From Erpobdella octoculata (lineage: Eukaryota; Annelida; Clitellata; Hirudinida; Erpobdellidae), in contig OZ022239.1 in assembly GCA_963978895.1 (NCBI GenBank), positions 13,822,270-13,886,269 of the forward strand: a stretch of 64,000 nucleotides of DNA. The letters are read 5' to 3'. This document shows, piece by piece, positions 12,523-26,300 of this stretch. The notes beneath the pieces are model-generated. The model searched no databases, was not told the origin of the DNA, and worked only from the letters and a program-made list of their open reading frames with translations. A program made the position numbers and the translations under genes. Positions within the stretch are counted from its first letter, which is position 1. Every line of letters starts with the position of its first letter.

Positions 12523-14573
12523 GTAACTTTTTTTTAAAATTCTGCGAAGTTTAATTCTAATTTTTTATCATCAATTTCATAATTGATGATAAACGTGACT
12601 TTTAAACCATTTTAGGTCGGCTACTACAGGACATTGTGAGACCGATAACGATCGAACGTCAAACAATTCTCAAGATCCTTACAGAAATAACAATTTCATT
12701 GAAAAAGAAGTGCTGGCCAATGGTAAGACTACGTGGCCAGTTAAGTCATCCGGTGAGTCAAGAAGAAATGAACCTCCAAAGTTTACAGTCGAATGTTTGT
12801 TGGAAATGAAGAATGAAGAATCTAGTGTGTCCTCAAACATGCAGAGAATTCACGAAGCTTGTAAGTCCCACTCAGACTATCCACTTGATCTGACATGTTC
12901 AAATGAGAGATCCTCGAGCAAATGCAACACAATGTTATCTTACTCAGATTCACAAAATGAAGAAACTGGTGCTGCGGATGTGAACTGTTTCGACCAGAAT
13001 ATCAGTGGTGAATGTTTTTTTGATAGATCAGCCAATAACTCTGGAAGTTCCAACTTCAGTCAGAGAAGCACTGAACAGATTTTCAGTCCGTCAAAAATGT
13101 TTAAAAGCTATAAAAAGTCCAATAAAAAAATATGTAAGATGTTTGCTAGAACTTCAAACTCTTCTCCGAGTCTTAATAACAACGACTCCATAAAATCAGA
13201 AATTAGTGAAAGTTACCACGAAATAGATATGGAAAAAGACTTTCAAAATCAACAATTCAACATCGTCAAAGAAACATTACTCACTCCTGATTCTTCCAGT
13301 CAATCTGAATTTTCAACTTCCATGACTTCTCGTTTGGAAACCACAAAAACTCTCGACAGCACGAAGCGACAAAATTCAAACACTCCTCTTGATATCGATG
13401 CTCCGGCAGTAACTTCGAGCACAAAAGATGGCCCACTCAACGACTCGGATCAGCAATTCAACACCAGCAAATACAGCACCAACGAAGGCGTTCCAGACGA
13501 CTCCCAATGTTCACATAGCAAAACCAAACTTCATTCAAATTCAAGTTCTCACCGCAACGGTCAAACAACCAAAGACAGATACTCGTGTCGGTTCTGTTTT
13601 AAACAGTTTCCTCGTTCTGCCAACCTGACTCGTCACCTCAGGACTCACACAGGCGAACAGCCGTACAGGTGTCAGTTCTGTCGCAGGAGATTCAGCATTT
13701 CTTCCAATCTGCAGCGTCACGTTCGAAATATTCACAACAAAGAAAAACCGTTCCGGTGCAGGCTTTGCGACCGTCGATTTGGCCAGCAAACAAACCTCGA
13801 CAGGTGTTTAATCTTATTTTTCAAGCAATTTCATATTTTCAATCACGCAATAATAAATTAAATTTGCCAGATTCATAATTTTGTTTATAAGAAAGCTAAC
13901 TTTTTGGTAATAGAAGTTTTTCATTATCGCTCATGAGTGACCCAATTTGTGCTGATAAGTAAAGACAGCTGAAAGAATATTTGGAGTACATTTTTTGTCA
14001 GCTATATTCTTTTGTTTTCCAATGTTTTACAGCGTTTTTCATGAACGGCCATTTAATATTTTTCTACTTGGCAGGCACTACAAAAAACACGAAAACCAAC
14101 GACGCAACGAAATCTTCGAGCCGCACAGAAATCCATTAACAGTACCTAACGACCACAACCAGATGACAACAACCAGCAGCTATCAATTCATTAACGGTAG
14201 GACCAATGTCACATACAACCCTGGCAGTCATTATATAGTAAGAAATGCTTACATGCCGACAAATCACCATTTTTACCCCAACGTTCCCCTCCCAGCCATG
14301 TCCCGCATCAACATGAACTTTGACCGAACGGATGACATTCGAAACAAGATTTCGACGACACAATTTCCAAACTCCGAAACTCACTGCTTTTCCAGCAACG
14401 AAGTTTTTGACCACTGCCGGATGAACTGTGCCAATGAAACGGAAGATCTTGGAACAGTCAATGAAGATCAAATCTACGAGAAATCAGAACAAAGTGAAAG
14501 TGAAGATGATGACGTAATCGATGTGGATGACTGTGAAGAAGACGACGATGAGACCCCAGTGATGAAATCGTAG
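11549..14573 (+). CDS. MECOM/PRDM16-family zinc-finger transcription factor, 3' part (three exons)
   Basis: The three exons join in frame to 886 codons plus stop. By family knowledge this is a nuclear DNA-binding regulator that represses or activates developmental genes with co-repressors such as CtBP. Seen here: zinc fingers at residues 8-28, 36-56 and a C2HC finger at 65-85, with the family-specific [18 protein letters not shown]; a CtBP-type PLDLT at 414-418; fingers 4-6 from residue 649, with [20 protein letters not shown] and [20 protein letters not shown]; and an acidic tail. The linker between finger blocks is Ser/Asn-rich and poorly conserved. The PR/SET domain and earlier fingers, expected upstream, were not found in this window. 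Initiation at 11549 is therefore unproven: it may be an internal exon or a short isoform. Confidence 0.9.
12616..13803 (+). CDS. PRDM3/16-like exon B: CtBP motif and C-terminal zinc fingers
   Basis: Acceptor ACCATTTTAG|GTCGG and donor CTCGACAG|GTGTTT. The upstream intron is only 93 bp. Holds PLDLT (nucleotides 12881-12895) and two and a half zinc fingers. The third is cut by the intron inside the Arg codon before its first His, as the reading frame requires. Confidence 0.9.
14075..14573 (+). CDS. PRDM3/16-like exon C: end of last finger and acidic tail
   Basis: Acceptor TACTTGGCAG|GCACTAC completes the last finger (RHYKKHEN). The C-terminus carries [20 protein letters not shown] before the TAG stop, resembling the acidic C-terminal region of MECOM and PRDM16. 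Confidence 0.88.
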
Positions 14574-14706
14574 TTTGAAAAACTGGAAAGACACCACCAC
14601 ACGTTGACAGCTTTATTCAAATCGTTTCCATCTTTTTATAAATTCTTTAACATAAATATAATTGTGTAAAAAGAAACACTTGAACTGAAAAATAACTGAA
14701 ATAATC

Positions 14707-14712
14707 AATAAA
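14707..14712 (+). terminator. Candidate poly(A) signal AATAAA of the PRDM3/16-like gene
   Basis: Canonical hexamer about 135 bp after the stop codon, followed by T-rich DNA. Confidence 0.6.
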
Positions 14713-14984
14713 ACAACTTGTGCATAAGACTGACTCAAACTTTATTAATTTTGTTTTTTTAATTAATAAATGTTGTTTTTCTTGTTGTGATCAGCAAAGT
14801 ACAGTCGCTGTATTTCCTTTTTACAGTGCTTTATTTAGCTCACTACGTGTGTGTCTTCAATGCAAATTTACTCAAATTCGAACCCCTTCTCAAATTTCGC
14901 ACACAAGTTCAGTTTCTATGACATGATCCAGGAAACAAACTTTGAAGTTCTAAGATGTTAACATTTAATTTAACTAATGTTTTT

Positions 14985-16290
14985 TTATTTATTTATTTTT
15001 TGTTTTTTTATTTGTCGACATATCTACATATGAAATGAGATGAAATGACAACAGGGAGACTACTAATAAGCAATGCTTGTAGTGTAGCCACCCTTTACAA
15101 ATGGAGATAGAGTTCACATAAAAAAATCAAATATAAACAGAAAAGAGTTATTATTCTACTCCGTTTTTTAAAGAACCGATTGTAAGTTAAGTTCACAAAT
15201 AAATTTCTTAACAAGAGTTTTAAAGATGTAAACTAGAGATACACATCTGATGTCATCTGGTAAGAGGTTCCATAGTTTTGGTCCAGTAAGGTAAACACTT
15301 GTAGAAAGTATTTTCAAACTGCAGTAAGGTAAGTGAAAAATACCTGTATGTCTTGTTTGTCTATTCATTATATCTGACGATAACATAAAATTATCAAAGA
15401 CAGAGCAATGAAGTGTATTATTAATGAGCTTAAACATGAAAACCAAGATGCTGTAGCAATGAATTTGTTTTGGTGTTAAGATAATCAGTGTTTTGAAATA
15501 ATTTTCAATATTGTCTGTTCTTCCAAGTCCGTAGAGCATTCTAACAAAACGATTTTGAATTATTCAAATGATTCGTATAGAAGACATAGGACTGTTTCCC
15601 CAGATCAAGTTACAATAAGTAATGTGTGGGTAGACCAAAGAGTAATAAAGCTGACATATAATATCATGATTCAAACGATTTCTGAACTTTGATAATAATC
15701 CAATAGATTTGCTCATTTTTCTCCCAACAGCATTTATATGATCTGTCCAGGACAGACTTTCTGTAATGGTAACACCAAGAAACTTTGTGAACCCCACTCT
15801 GGGCAGTGAAATACCACCATATTTAATACAAAATGGAGGAAGAGCATTTAATTTAATTTTTGGTCCAAATATCATGTAGTTTGTTTTGTTGATGTTAATT
15901 TTGAGATGATTGGCAGAGAACCAATGAGAAAATTTCTCTAATTCAGTGTTCATCACAGCTGTAACTTCATCTATAGAATGTCCAGAATAGAACAAATTAG
16001 TGTCATCAGCACATAATATCGTGGAGAGCAGTTTAGAAGTTTCAAATATGTCATTAACAAAGATGTTGAAAAGTAGTGGGCCTAGGATTGATTCTTGTGG
16101 AACTCCTATGGATATGGCTCTCAAAGTTGAGTTTGTATTGCCAAGAGAAACTAGTTGTCTTCTATTTTTCAAATAGTTAACAAACCATAAATGTGCAGTC
16201 CCACGAATACCATAGTGTGAGATCTTATTCAGCAGGATGTCATGATTGATAGTATCAAAAGCTTTGCTAAGATCAATAAAAACACCCATT
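14985..16290 (-). mobile_element. 5'-truncated CR1/L2-type LINE with decayed reverse transcriptase
   Basis: Minus-strand frames 16289-15564 and 15539-15168 are one ORF broken by a single in-frame TGA (15564-15566). Motifs run VFIDLSKAFDTINHDIL, then GVPQESILGPLLF (normally PQGS), then CADDTNLF (normally YADD), then a LINE C-terminal tail ending in a GPKLWNLLPDDIR-type motif. Both catalytic motif changes and the stop show it is dead. Endonuclease and N-terminal reverse-transcriptase regions are missing; the frame also closes with a stop just before the first motif. A T-rich tail at 14985-15160 on the plus strand corresponds to the 3' end. Confidence 0.85.
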
Positions 16291-17351
16291 CATTGTTCAT
16301 TTCCTGTAGTATTTTAAATAAAACACTGTTTTTAAAACTTGTTTTTAAATGCTTCACGCTTATTTAGGGATCCTTCCTAAATCGTCTCAACAATGGATGC
16401 AAAAGTTTTTTTATCTAACACTTGCTATGTTTTTTTGTGTGAGTTAACATAGACATGTTTTAGTTTGCTGCATTTGTGACGTGAAAACTAAACTGTTCGA
16501 GAAGATCCAGTGCACCATTCTAGTCAGTGAGAAAGTCGTTAGAGAATGGGTTACAAGTTTACCCATTCTTTGACCATAGCACTAACCAAAGAATAAACAG
16601 AATGCGTACCAAGCATTAGAATATTATGAATAATATTATTAGAATATTTTGAAATAGCGAGCCACTTGTGTTGCAGAAGATTTTAAGAGTTGAGGATCCT
16701 ACAGACACCTATGATCTCCTGATTTTATATTTACTAAGCCTACTTGACATTGGCTAATTCTTGGGGCAGGAGGAGGGCATTGCTGGAACGTGCAACTTAA
16801 TGTGGGAAGAATTCCAGGATTTCCCCACTTTAAAATTCACTGCTACGGCCCACCTCCATCTACTAGCCCTGTCATCAGCTCTTTTTATAATAAAAATGTG
16901 GAAGAAGTTTTTAGAATTTTTTTAAAGTAGCTCCAATTATCCGGAGATCATTAGTTTTTTTACATGAAAAGTTTAGCATTATGAAAAAAATTGGACCTCT
17001 TCAACATCTTGCCGATGGTTTTGCTGAAATGACGTTCCTGCTTAACATTATTTAAATACCTTTAAATATCTTTTGGCTTTCACGAACCGTTTTTAAGCTT
17101 TGTTTTATTTTTTAATATTTCGCTTCCAGTTTATATGAGACTTTGGATATGGACGCGAGAAAAATGCATGATTATTTATAAAGATTATTTATAAAGATAC
17201 TCAGGAATATCAATTAAGCAAATTGTAAAAGTTATAAATTTTTTAAGGAACGTTTTATTTATTTTTCTTAATATGATTTTCGTACGTAAATGACTTTGGA
17301 TTATATCACCGTATCAAAAATTTTATTCTTTAATCATATTTTTATTAAACA
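16291..17351. other. Intergenic, no gene recognised
   Basis: Complex AT-rich sequence without a readable frame or terminal repeats. Confidence 0.5.
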
Positions 17352-18674
17352 CTAGCAGTGCCCGTCACGGCTTCGCTCGCTTGAAATTAGAGAATTTGAA
17401 CCGTGCATTCATAGTAGAGTATTGCACAGGCCGATTTTTTACGGCCCGGTCTGACGGCAACTCGGCCCGGGCTCTTTCATAAGCCCGGTCCGTTTAATTT
17501 GGGCCCGGCCCGATTTTAGAGGCCTAAAATTTCTATAAAATTGGCAAAAAACTTTGGCTTGTCCCACCTTGACTTCAGATTTCGCCTGTCTGAAGACCTG
17601 AAAATCACGGTCTATCCCGACTCGTGCAATACTACTCTAATCTATGGAGTCATACACGGATTTTTAGACCCGGTCCGGTTTATTTTATTGGCAGAAAATC
17701 CCAAGCCTGGCATGTTATTTAAACCCAAAATGGCCCGGTCTGTGATGAACTGGACTCATCCAGTTTTAACGGACACAACCCCTCAAAGCTTGGAAACTAA
17801 TTTTTTGAAAAATAATGAAACACGTATTCTATTATTTAAAAAAAACCTAAACACTGAATTTGAACAATTTTATAATTTCAGTAATTGAGTTTTCAAGCAA
17901 ATAATTCTTTTCTCTATCCTAAATTTGTAGTCCTGGAAGCCAAAACATAAAAAATTTGGTAAAACATGTGTTACTTTATTTTCTAAGTAGTATCTAAATA
18001 CTAATTCTTATATCTGTAGTATTTTCAGTTTCAGAGTGGTATATATTCGAAGAAAAATATAACCCTATTTTCCACCCCACATTTGAAGTCCTGGAAACTA
18101 AATTTTCAAAAATTATCAAAACATGTATTTTGTAAGAATAATCTCGGTACTAAATAGCAAAACTTTCACATTTGAAGTTTTTAATCAAATATTTCTTTTT
18201 TCCACTCCTCATTTGAGGTCCTGGAAACCAAACCATCAAAAATTGGTAAAACCGGTATATATCCTTATTTCTCGAGTAGAAACTAAATACTAATTTTTAC
18301 ATCTGTTGCCCTTACAGTTTTTGAGTAGCAGTTATTCTAAAAAAAACAAATAACTCTATTTTCCAACCCACATTTGAGGTCCTAGAAACTAAATTTTTAA
18401 AAATTGGTGAAACACGTAATTTTTATTTTTTAAGAAGAATCTGGATATCAAATTTGAAAACCTTTTCATGTTTGGTTTTCGAGATATGCGTTGTTTAAAA
18501 AAAGTTTGTTTTCCTGTTTCATCCCCTCAGGAGCAAAATTTTAGAAAACCCTTTTTTAGTAGATGCTTACGATCGCAAAAGTAGTAAAAGTTTCAAATTT
18601 CACGTTCCTAGGATGAGGCGTTTTAGCTTGGCGTTGATTATCAGTCAGTCAGGACGTGTTCTTTTATATATAGA
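17352..18674 (-). mobile_element. Non-autonomous Helitron-like element
   Basis: Read on the minus strand it begins TCTATATATAAAAG and ends in a GCCGTGACGGGC hairpin, ACTG and terminal CTAG followed by T, the Helitron signature (5' TC, 3' hairpin plus CTRR, insertion before T). The body holds about four diverged tandem units of roughly 150 bp, each with a GAGGTCCTGGAAACCAAA-like word. Near the 3' end is a GGCCCGG-word block (17410-17520). There is no Rep/helicase frame. Confidence 0.7.
17410..17770. mobile_element. GGCCCGG word-array element, probable MITE inside the Helitron
   Basis: A CACAGGCC start is followed by repeated GGCCCGG/CCCGGTC words on the left and GGCCCGGTCTGTGATG on the right. 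The 115-residue open frame across it is compositional, not a gene. Ends and duplication could not be fixed. Confidence 0.45.
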
Positions 18675-20139
18675 ATTTTGTGACTCGAATTTAGTAAAAT
18701 ATTATATTGTTACCGATAGAACATACATTTCTACTCTAAATTTCAGCTCAATTGAATAAAGGCTTGTCATCTAAAATTCGATTTGAAAATACGAACCATT
18801 AAACATATGACAAACAGATGAAGTTTAATAAAAGCGTGTCATAATAATAAAATGACGGAATTTTCATCGCCACCTATCAGAAAAACGCTAATTTCTAACA
18901 TGCATACGTACATATTGTACATCCGGACATAGGAAATTATATATTTTAACATATGATATATCATTTTAATTTTTGCATTCATTCGCACCTGTTGGAATAC
19001 GCCTTTCCTCCCCATCCCATATGCATGTGTATGTAAATCATTCATTTGGGGCACACACACCCCTCAGTGCATACGTAATATATAGATGACCACCAACTGG
19101 TCAGCCCTGTCAATCGCACTGTTCCTTCCATCCCCAGTTTAAACTTTTTTATTGTAATAATAACAACTCATCTTGAGCGAACATTGCTCACAACAAACCA
19201 GTGAATCTGAATTTCCCAGTTGGATTTCAACTAAATACTTATTCTCGAACATTATTTATCGCTTTCCAATTCAATTTAATGACTCTTAACAAATACTAGA
19301 TAGCAAGCATAGTTTTAATTTTCAATTCAGTCAATATAACAATCTCACATGCTCATTAAACCCTTCCATTCCAAAATCATCAAATCAGAGATAAAAATTT
19401 AAAAAAAAATTATTTAAAACGAATGAATTTCGTAGAAGTTGTCGAAAATGAGCTCCAAATATACATATCATACAAAAGTACATTGAACATTTGCAAAATA
19501 AAACCTTAAAAAACAAAACTGACTACTCGAATTTAAAATGATATAACAAACAAGATATCGACTGCTTGAAAAAAAACCTCAAACACCATCACCACTTCCT
19601 TCCATCACAACATGCATCATGCAGTACAAACAACATCACAAAAAAATTCAGAAGTTGATCCCATATTTCGAAACTGTCCTATAAATATCTGACTGAGCCA
19701 GCCTCTAGACGAAAAAACAATCGTGAAGCGTGTTTACAAACTGATTACATACTGTGAAGTGCATGCTCGCAACTGTTCATAGTAAAAAAAATCAATGAAA
19801 GATTAAAATTTACTAAGAAACTGTCAAGGAAACAGCAAAAAGAGATATTATGAACAAAAGCACCAGGACAAGTTGTAGTAATAGAAATACTATGCACGCG
19901 CACACAAAAAATCAACTAATCACAATTTGTATCAAGGCTCAGCGAAATACGAAGCAGATCCGAGTACGCCCACCAATAAAAACCACCTTCAAAGTGATAA
20001 TAATAAAACAAAGAAAGATATACATCAGCGGTCGATGGGAGATCAGTAGGATAATTCAATGTTGATGACTCTGGAAATCCGAGAAAGTGAGTTGCATAAA
20101 TCAATGATTAGTAGGCAAGCTGATTCTCCCGATGACAGT
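18675..20139. other. Convergent intergenic space / carrier 3' flank
   Basis: Contains the presumed 3' UTR of the carrier gene read on the minus strand. No coding sequence was recognised. Confidence 0.45.
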
Positions 20140-20333
20140 TTACTGCCTTAAAAAGAAAACTACTGCCTCGTACGTGGCCATCATGACTGCTGTGTTTGGA
20201 ATTTGTCGTACCAGTTGGACGCCCAGACCTCTGTACAATCCCTTGGTTCCATCTTCTACGTAGACTTGATGGAGGGTCTGCCAGAAGGATCGATACTTGC
20301 TTCCTTCCTCTCTTAACCGGGTTCGTGCCACCT
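20140..20333 (-). CDS. SLC25A36: Carrier exon 7 (third signature, stop)
   Basis: Acceptor TTTCCAG|AGGTGG completes PHEVAR. Encodes [13 protein letters not shown] and the last helix, ending FFLRQ and TAA. Confidence 0.94.
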
Positions 20334-23300
20334 CTGGAAAGAGTTATTCAAATTAAGATATAGCACATTTGTTATCCATCTCAAAGCAAACTTGTAGCAC
20401 ATTCTATTCTTACTTTAACTAAGTTTTTATTATAAATACAAATGTCACCTACCATGAGGATAAGCAACACATGTTGCAATGGTCTTCGAAACAGCACCAG
20501 CCCCCATGTACTCAATAAACCTTGTAACGGCACCGGACAGATCCATAACCTCTTCTTCCTCAGAGGATTCATCATTTGACAAGTCTGAAGAAATCTTTCG
20601 AGAATTTGCGAGCGATCGTTTGATCTCTTCATATATTACAAGATGTATGATTGTTTCCGCGAGTCCATAATAAGAGGCAGTGACACCCTTGTAAAATGCT
20701 TTTAACCCACCACTCATGTAAACGTCTTTAGCGCAGTGGAATGTCGATACAGGAGTTCTGAAACACGAATTCAAAAATTCATTAAATTTCTCTTTAATTA
20801 CATTAAAACGTTTTACAAAACTGAAATGATACGATATTATACATACAACACGATACAATATTATACATACAACATGATATAATATTATACATACAACATG
20901 ATACAATATTATACATACAACATGATACAATAATACACATACAACAAAATATATCATTTCCGGGGATGTACCAAATAGGGGTTTTGCACTATTCTGCTAA
21001 ATACAAATGATGTATAAAACAAGTGAACCGTAAAAAAACTTTGTTTTTAAAAATCCTTTATAATTTTAAATTCATTGACTGAAATTTTGCAAACTTTTTT
21101 TGATGATAGTAAATCTATAAAATATGAAAACATTAACCACAGTTTTCTAATTACTTAACCCATATATGCTGAAGTTTGAATTTGCATGTTATATTAATAT
21201 GAGTTCATATTGGTCTTATTGATAATTTGAATTAAAAAAAATATTTTAACATTTAGTATTTTTTATCTCTTATGAAGATTGATCCTCTGTAAAGGATTGT
21301 CGGCACACAGCAGAACATTTTTTACTCTTTTTTATATTTACATTTTTAAAAGATATTCTGCATCAACATAACAAAAAAAACATTATTAGGGTTCTAGTGC
21401 ACTGTTTCTACAAAACTTTATGAGCTAACCTATTTCCGGTTTCCATAAAAAAACAAGTGAACTTCATAATGTATCCATATTTTAACCAACATGAAAAGTA
21501 TAAATAAAACAAAATATACTATCGTTTTCTATAGGTATCACTTAACTGATTTTTACTGCAACATTGATATTATATTGAAAAATTAAGAATTTGTAATTAG
21601 TTTAACATAGATCCCTTATAAAGGATTGTCGGGTTATATGGGTTAATATGTGAAGTATGTGAGGATTGAAAATATAAGAAACTTTCGAATCAGTACGGAA
21701 TAAACAAATTTTTTATTATAAATTTCAAAGTATTAAATAAACTAAAAATTGGTGGTTGTAATTTAAAAAAAAATCAATCCAAGGCAGTGTTTCTTGGAAC
21801 AAATGGTTCCAGATGGTTGTTCATTTCTGTTTCTACAATTAAAAATATGTCGCTGTTATATGCCCGAACTGCTGCGACTGTTCCCATGGCAGCTAAAAGT
21901 CCTCCTTTTGTTTCACATTTAGTTGGCGATTGTTTATCAGCTGTTGGAATAGCTTCAGATGGCTAGACTGTCGCTGTAGACGATGTTGTTTGACATCATA
22001 AATATAATGTCGAAGTCGCACTCTTAATGCCTGTCTCTGCTGGCTGAAGCAAGGATCCAAGCCAGAAAATTTCCTAGTTAATGTTTCTGTCAGTTTGCTG
22101 AACTCTTCTTGATACCTCTATCAGGAACATCATCGCTTTGACGACTATGCCAACTGACCACTATTTCTATTTGGTTCTCCAGCTACTATTCGTAACACAG
22201 CCCGAATAATCATTCGTTAATGATATTAAATGAGCAGATGAACTAATAATGACAACACAATAACTCTATTATTATTATTGTTGTTGTTGTTGTTGTTCAA
22301 GAATAATGAAAAGTGAGCTAAATATCTAACTCCTCAAAAGCTTTGAATAAACACTTGACCTTCAATGACTAAAGGTCGAGTGCAAGTTAAACTTTATGAA
22401 AACTAAACAGATTCTTATTAAAAAAACTGTCAGTTGACTCAAAGTACAAAGATTGTCAAACAAGGTTTTAACCTGTGCCAGACAGAGGAAACCAAAGAAG
22501 AAAAAGAAATTTACTTGAAGTGAGTTCTTATTATGACCTTCATAAATGTGATGAGGTAGTAACATGAACATTACATATACAGAAGTGATGATTTAGTTAC
22601 ATGCACATTACATATACAGAAGTGATGATTTAGTTACATGAACATTACATATACAGAAGTGATGATGTAGTTACATGCACATTACATATACAGAAGTGAT
22701 GATGTAGTTACATGCACATTACATATACAGAAGTGATGATTTAGTTACATGCACATTACATATACAGAAGTGATGATGTAGTTACATGCACATTACATAT
22801 ACAGAAGTGATGATGGAGTTACATGCACATTACATATACAGAAGTGATGATGTAGTTACATGCACATTACATATACAGAAGTGATGATGGAGTTACATGC
22901 ACATTACATATACAATAAAAACAATCTGAAATATCAGCTACTTAAGATAGATAAGTGAATGACTAAGAAGTTTATATGACAACATTTCTTATGTTTCATT
23001 GGCATATGTAATGAATTTAATATAGAACTCTGAAGTTGGTTGTTAATATCGAAACTGGCCAGTCAGCTCAGAAATAATAAAAGTTTTAAAACACTTCATA
23101 GTTTTGTTTCTCAAAAGACATTATTTGTTGCAAAATTCTTAAAAGAAATTCTTAAATGCTAAACTGAGACCCACTCATAGAACTTATAGAAAACATGTTG
23201 AAGAAGTAATAAGCACTTTCATATCGATTCTTTGGTTCTTTAGAGATTAATGTTTGTGGCCGCTACCATATTTTGCGTCAGATTTTATGATTTATTCAGT

Positions 23301-26300
23301 TGAAATTTTTTTACCACTATTGCTTAAAAAATTATTGAGTGACTTTTTGCGGGCTTGGCAGGTTTCCTTGTAAATGAATTATTGACTCAAACTTTTGGCT
23401 AGACACATTTCTTGTTTAAAAAAATATGTAAGACAAATAAATTAAATATACGCAGTTTAGTACTGAGAAGTAGTGTAATATTTATATATATACATACACG
23501 TCAAGTTGCATTCGTGTCTTGATGACCCATATAGGATTTGTACAGGTGGCAGATGAAAAACCTGTAATATTGAAACATTGAAGAAGATGATGATGATTAT
23601 AAGAAACTTAAATATATAAAGAAACATAATAAATAATACAATTAAACATAATGTTAAAAAACCAAATTACTACCAGCAAAAGCAGCAGCAAAGATATGAA
23701 CGATTGGTGTATCTGGGTTGAATATATCCATATTGTTCAAACATGACTTGCCATGAGCATATGCAGCAAAATAAATCGCCCTGAAATAAAAACTAAGTAA
23801 TTAAAAATGAAATCGATTTGAAATGTTTCCAACATTCAATTATCACACCAGCCTAATTGATTGATTGATACAACAACCTTCAAATGTAAATTAAAATATC
23901 ACAGTTGGAGTTAAGGCGAGTTTACACAGGCAAAGATTCGCTGGCGCCAAATGTCAATGTAGCGGCATCTTTGAGACAGTGAGGGTTTACACGAGATAAA
24001 TTTAATACGCATTTTGTCGGGCCTATTTCTGTCAATATTGCGTGCGGGGTGCATTTTGCCATTTTTGCCCGTTTATTTCGCTAAAATGTATTGAAAAAAA
24101 ACTTTTACTATGAATTTTAATTATAAAAATATTTAACAACTTATTTAGTATTAAATTTGACATCAATTAACTTTAAACTTTAAACAGTTGAAGAAAAGAA
24201 TCGCATTCAAAACTAAAAAAAATTTAAAAATACAACTTCTCCATAATTTTGAAAAAAATTTAAAATTTATATTTTTAAAATAAAATAAAAATTTAAATTA
24301 TTAAAAGTCACTTTAACTAGGCTATTTTAGGAGAAATATCGAAGAGCGCTCAAGTGACGTTTTAAATATTAATTATTATAAAAATAAAATATAGTTTCAA
24401 TATAAAAATAAAATTGTACAAAGTTTTTATGTTTTAAATAATTAAAATTAAAAAAAAACCATTTATTTTTGTCTTGCGGAATAGTTGACCAATCAAATCG
24501 TTTATCTAATAAGTAATGTGTCTTGCGCATATGAATACATTATTCACTTGTCGCATTGAAAGTTGGAAGGCAACCAACATTCAAAATCTTGGCTGCCAAG
24601 ATGTCAATGTCATGCGTGAGAGCGGTTGCATTTTTTCTAATTTTAGGCGACATTGACATTTGGCACCAGCGAATTTTTGCCTGTGTAAACACGCCTTTAG
24701 TCAATCAGTTGGTAAAGAAATTCTAACTATAAATCAACGCTGTATCACTATTTCGGTTCTTGTTATACAATTATACCCTAAAACACACAGACATGAGATG
24801 GCCAGGGTAGTCAGTACGGTTAGGGCACAGTGTGTGTTGCAGCCGCCTGGGGCAAGGTAAATGCTACCCCCATCCCCCAAAAAGGGAAGAAAAGAGATAG
24901 AAAGAGAAAAGAGAGAAAGATGGTGATAAAAAGCATGACAGAGAGAAAGAGAGAAAAGTAAAAAACACTGAGAGATAAAGAAAGTAAAACAACAAGAGAA
25001 AACCTAAAAAACAGGCAACGTCGGGTATACAGCTACATTGCTTATTTCAGTTATTGTCATTTAAACATATTTCAATAACATAGAGACTGCAGATATCCAC
25101 AAACCACAAATAAAGGATGTCTAATGAGTATGCAGGTTGATATGAATTGATGGTCAAAAATCATGATCTTTTAAAGGCAGTTATCAGCTTAAAACTTTAA
25201 TATGCCCCATGATCTTTTTTCACCACCAAACTAATACAAAGTAATTTTCACTATCTACTCCTAATTTAAAATGCTACCCATGTTTGTCTGGGACATTAAA
25301 CATTCTTAGGAAAGGTAAACAAATTATCGTTATCAGCTTTATAACTTAATTAGCCTTGCTACATTGTCCTTGATCCCCAGCAGAACTCTGAAAAGCGATT
25401 GTCATTACCATGTTGCTATAATCTTCTAACTCTTTTAGAAGGTTTATATTTTAGCTTATTATTTATTTATTTCATTGTTTTTTTCTTGAAATAAACAAAT
25501 CGTTTTTAGAGCAAAAACTCTTTTTTGTGTGAAAAAGTAAGGGGTATGCAGCAAGGGGGAATGGGTGTGTATCCTGAGTGAAAGATTTTGCATACGCGTG
25601 CATATGGAGAGGAAGGGGGTATTCAAACAAATGCATATCTATCTATGCAAAAATTAAAATATATCATATCATATACAGGGGCGGATACAGGATTAGTGAA
25701 AGGAGGGGGTCCAAAATGTGTTGAATGGATTATTTTTCAATTTAGTGTTAGATATATAAGTATTAACATATATATTAATTCAAAAACTGAATTTCTGTTA
25801 GGTTTTAGTAGACTAGTAGAGTTAGTTAAATTTAATGACCTTCTCTGTACAATACAGCAGTGGTTCTAGAATCTAGATCTAAAGTTCCCATTATCGCCAC
25901 ACTGTCATCGCTAGGCATATGAACGACTTCGATCACCTAGCGATTGAAATTGCAACCCAACTGAACACAACCATTCTTATGCTAGCTGTTTGTTCTTTGT
26001 TGATAGAATTGAGCGATAATTAAAAAACGCTATCGTATGAATATTTTTGTTTATTTGTAATGAGACAATTTTAAAAATGAAATAAATTTCTATTTTAAAT
26101 TAAAAAATAAGGATACAAAACATGAGTAAAGCACACCAATCCTCTCTGGACATTTTTTTAAAAAGTAAACAAACAAAGCGCCACAACTCAGACACGGATA
26201 GAGACAGCCCAACAGAAAATGATGATAATTTACAAGAAGGATCCAGTTTTAAAAAAGCCAAAAACGTTTATTGATTTATAGTCTAAATTTTAGACACTAT

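Noticed and set aside
17541..17888. 115-residue frame
   Set aside because: Lies in the GGCCCGG word-array block and Helitron repeats; no motif.
22556..22916. CRISPR-like regular array
   Set aside because: Units are contiguous 37-bp repeats without unique spacers; the host is a eukaryote.
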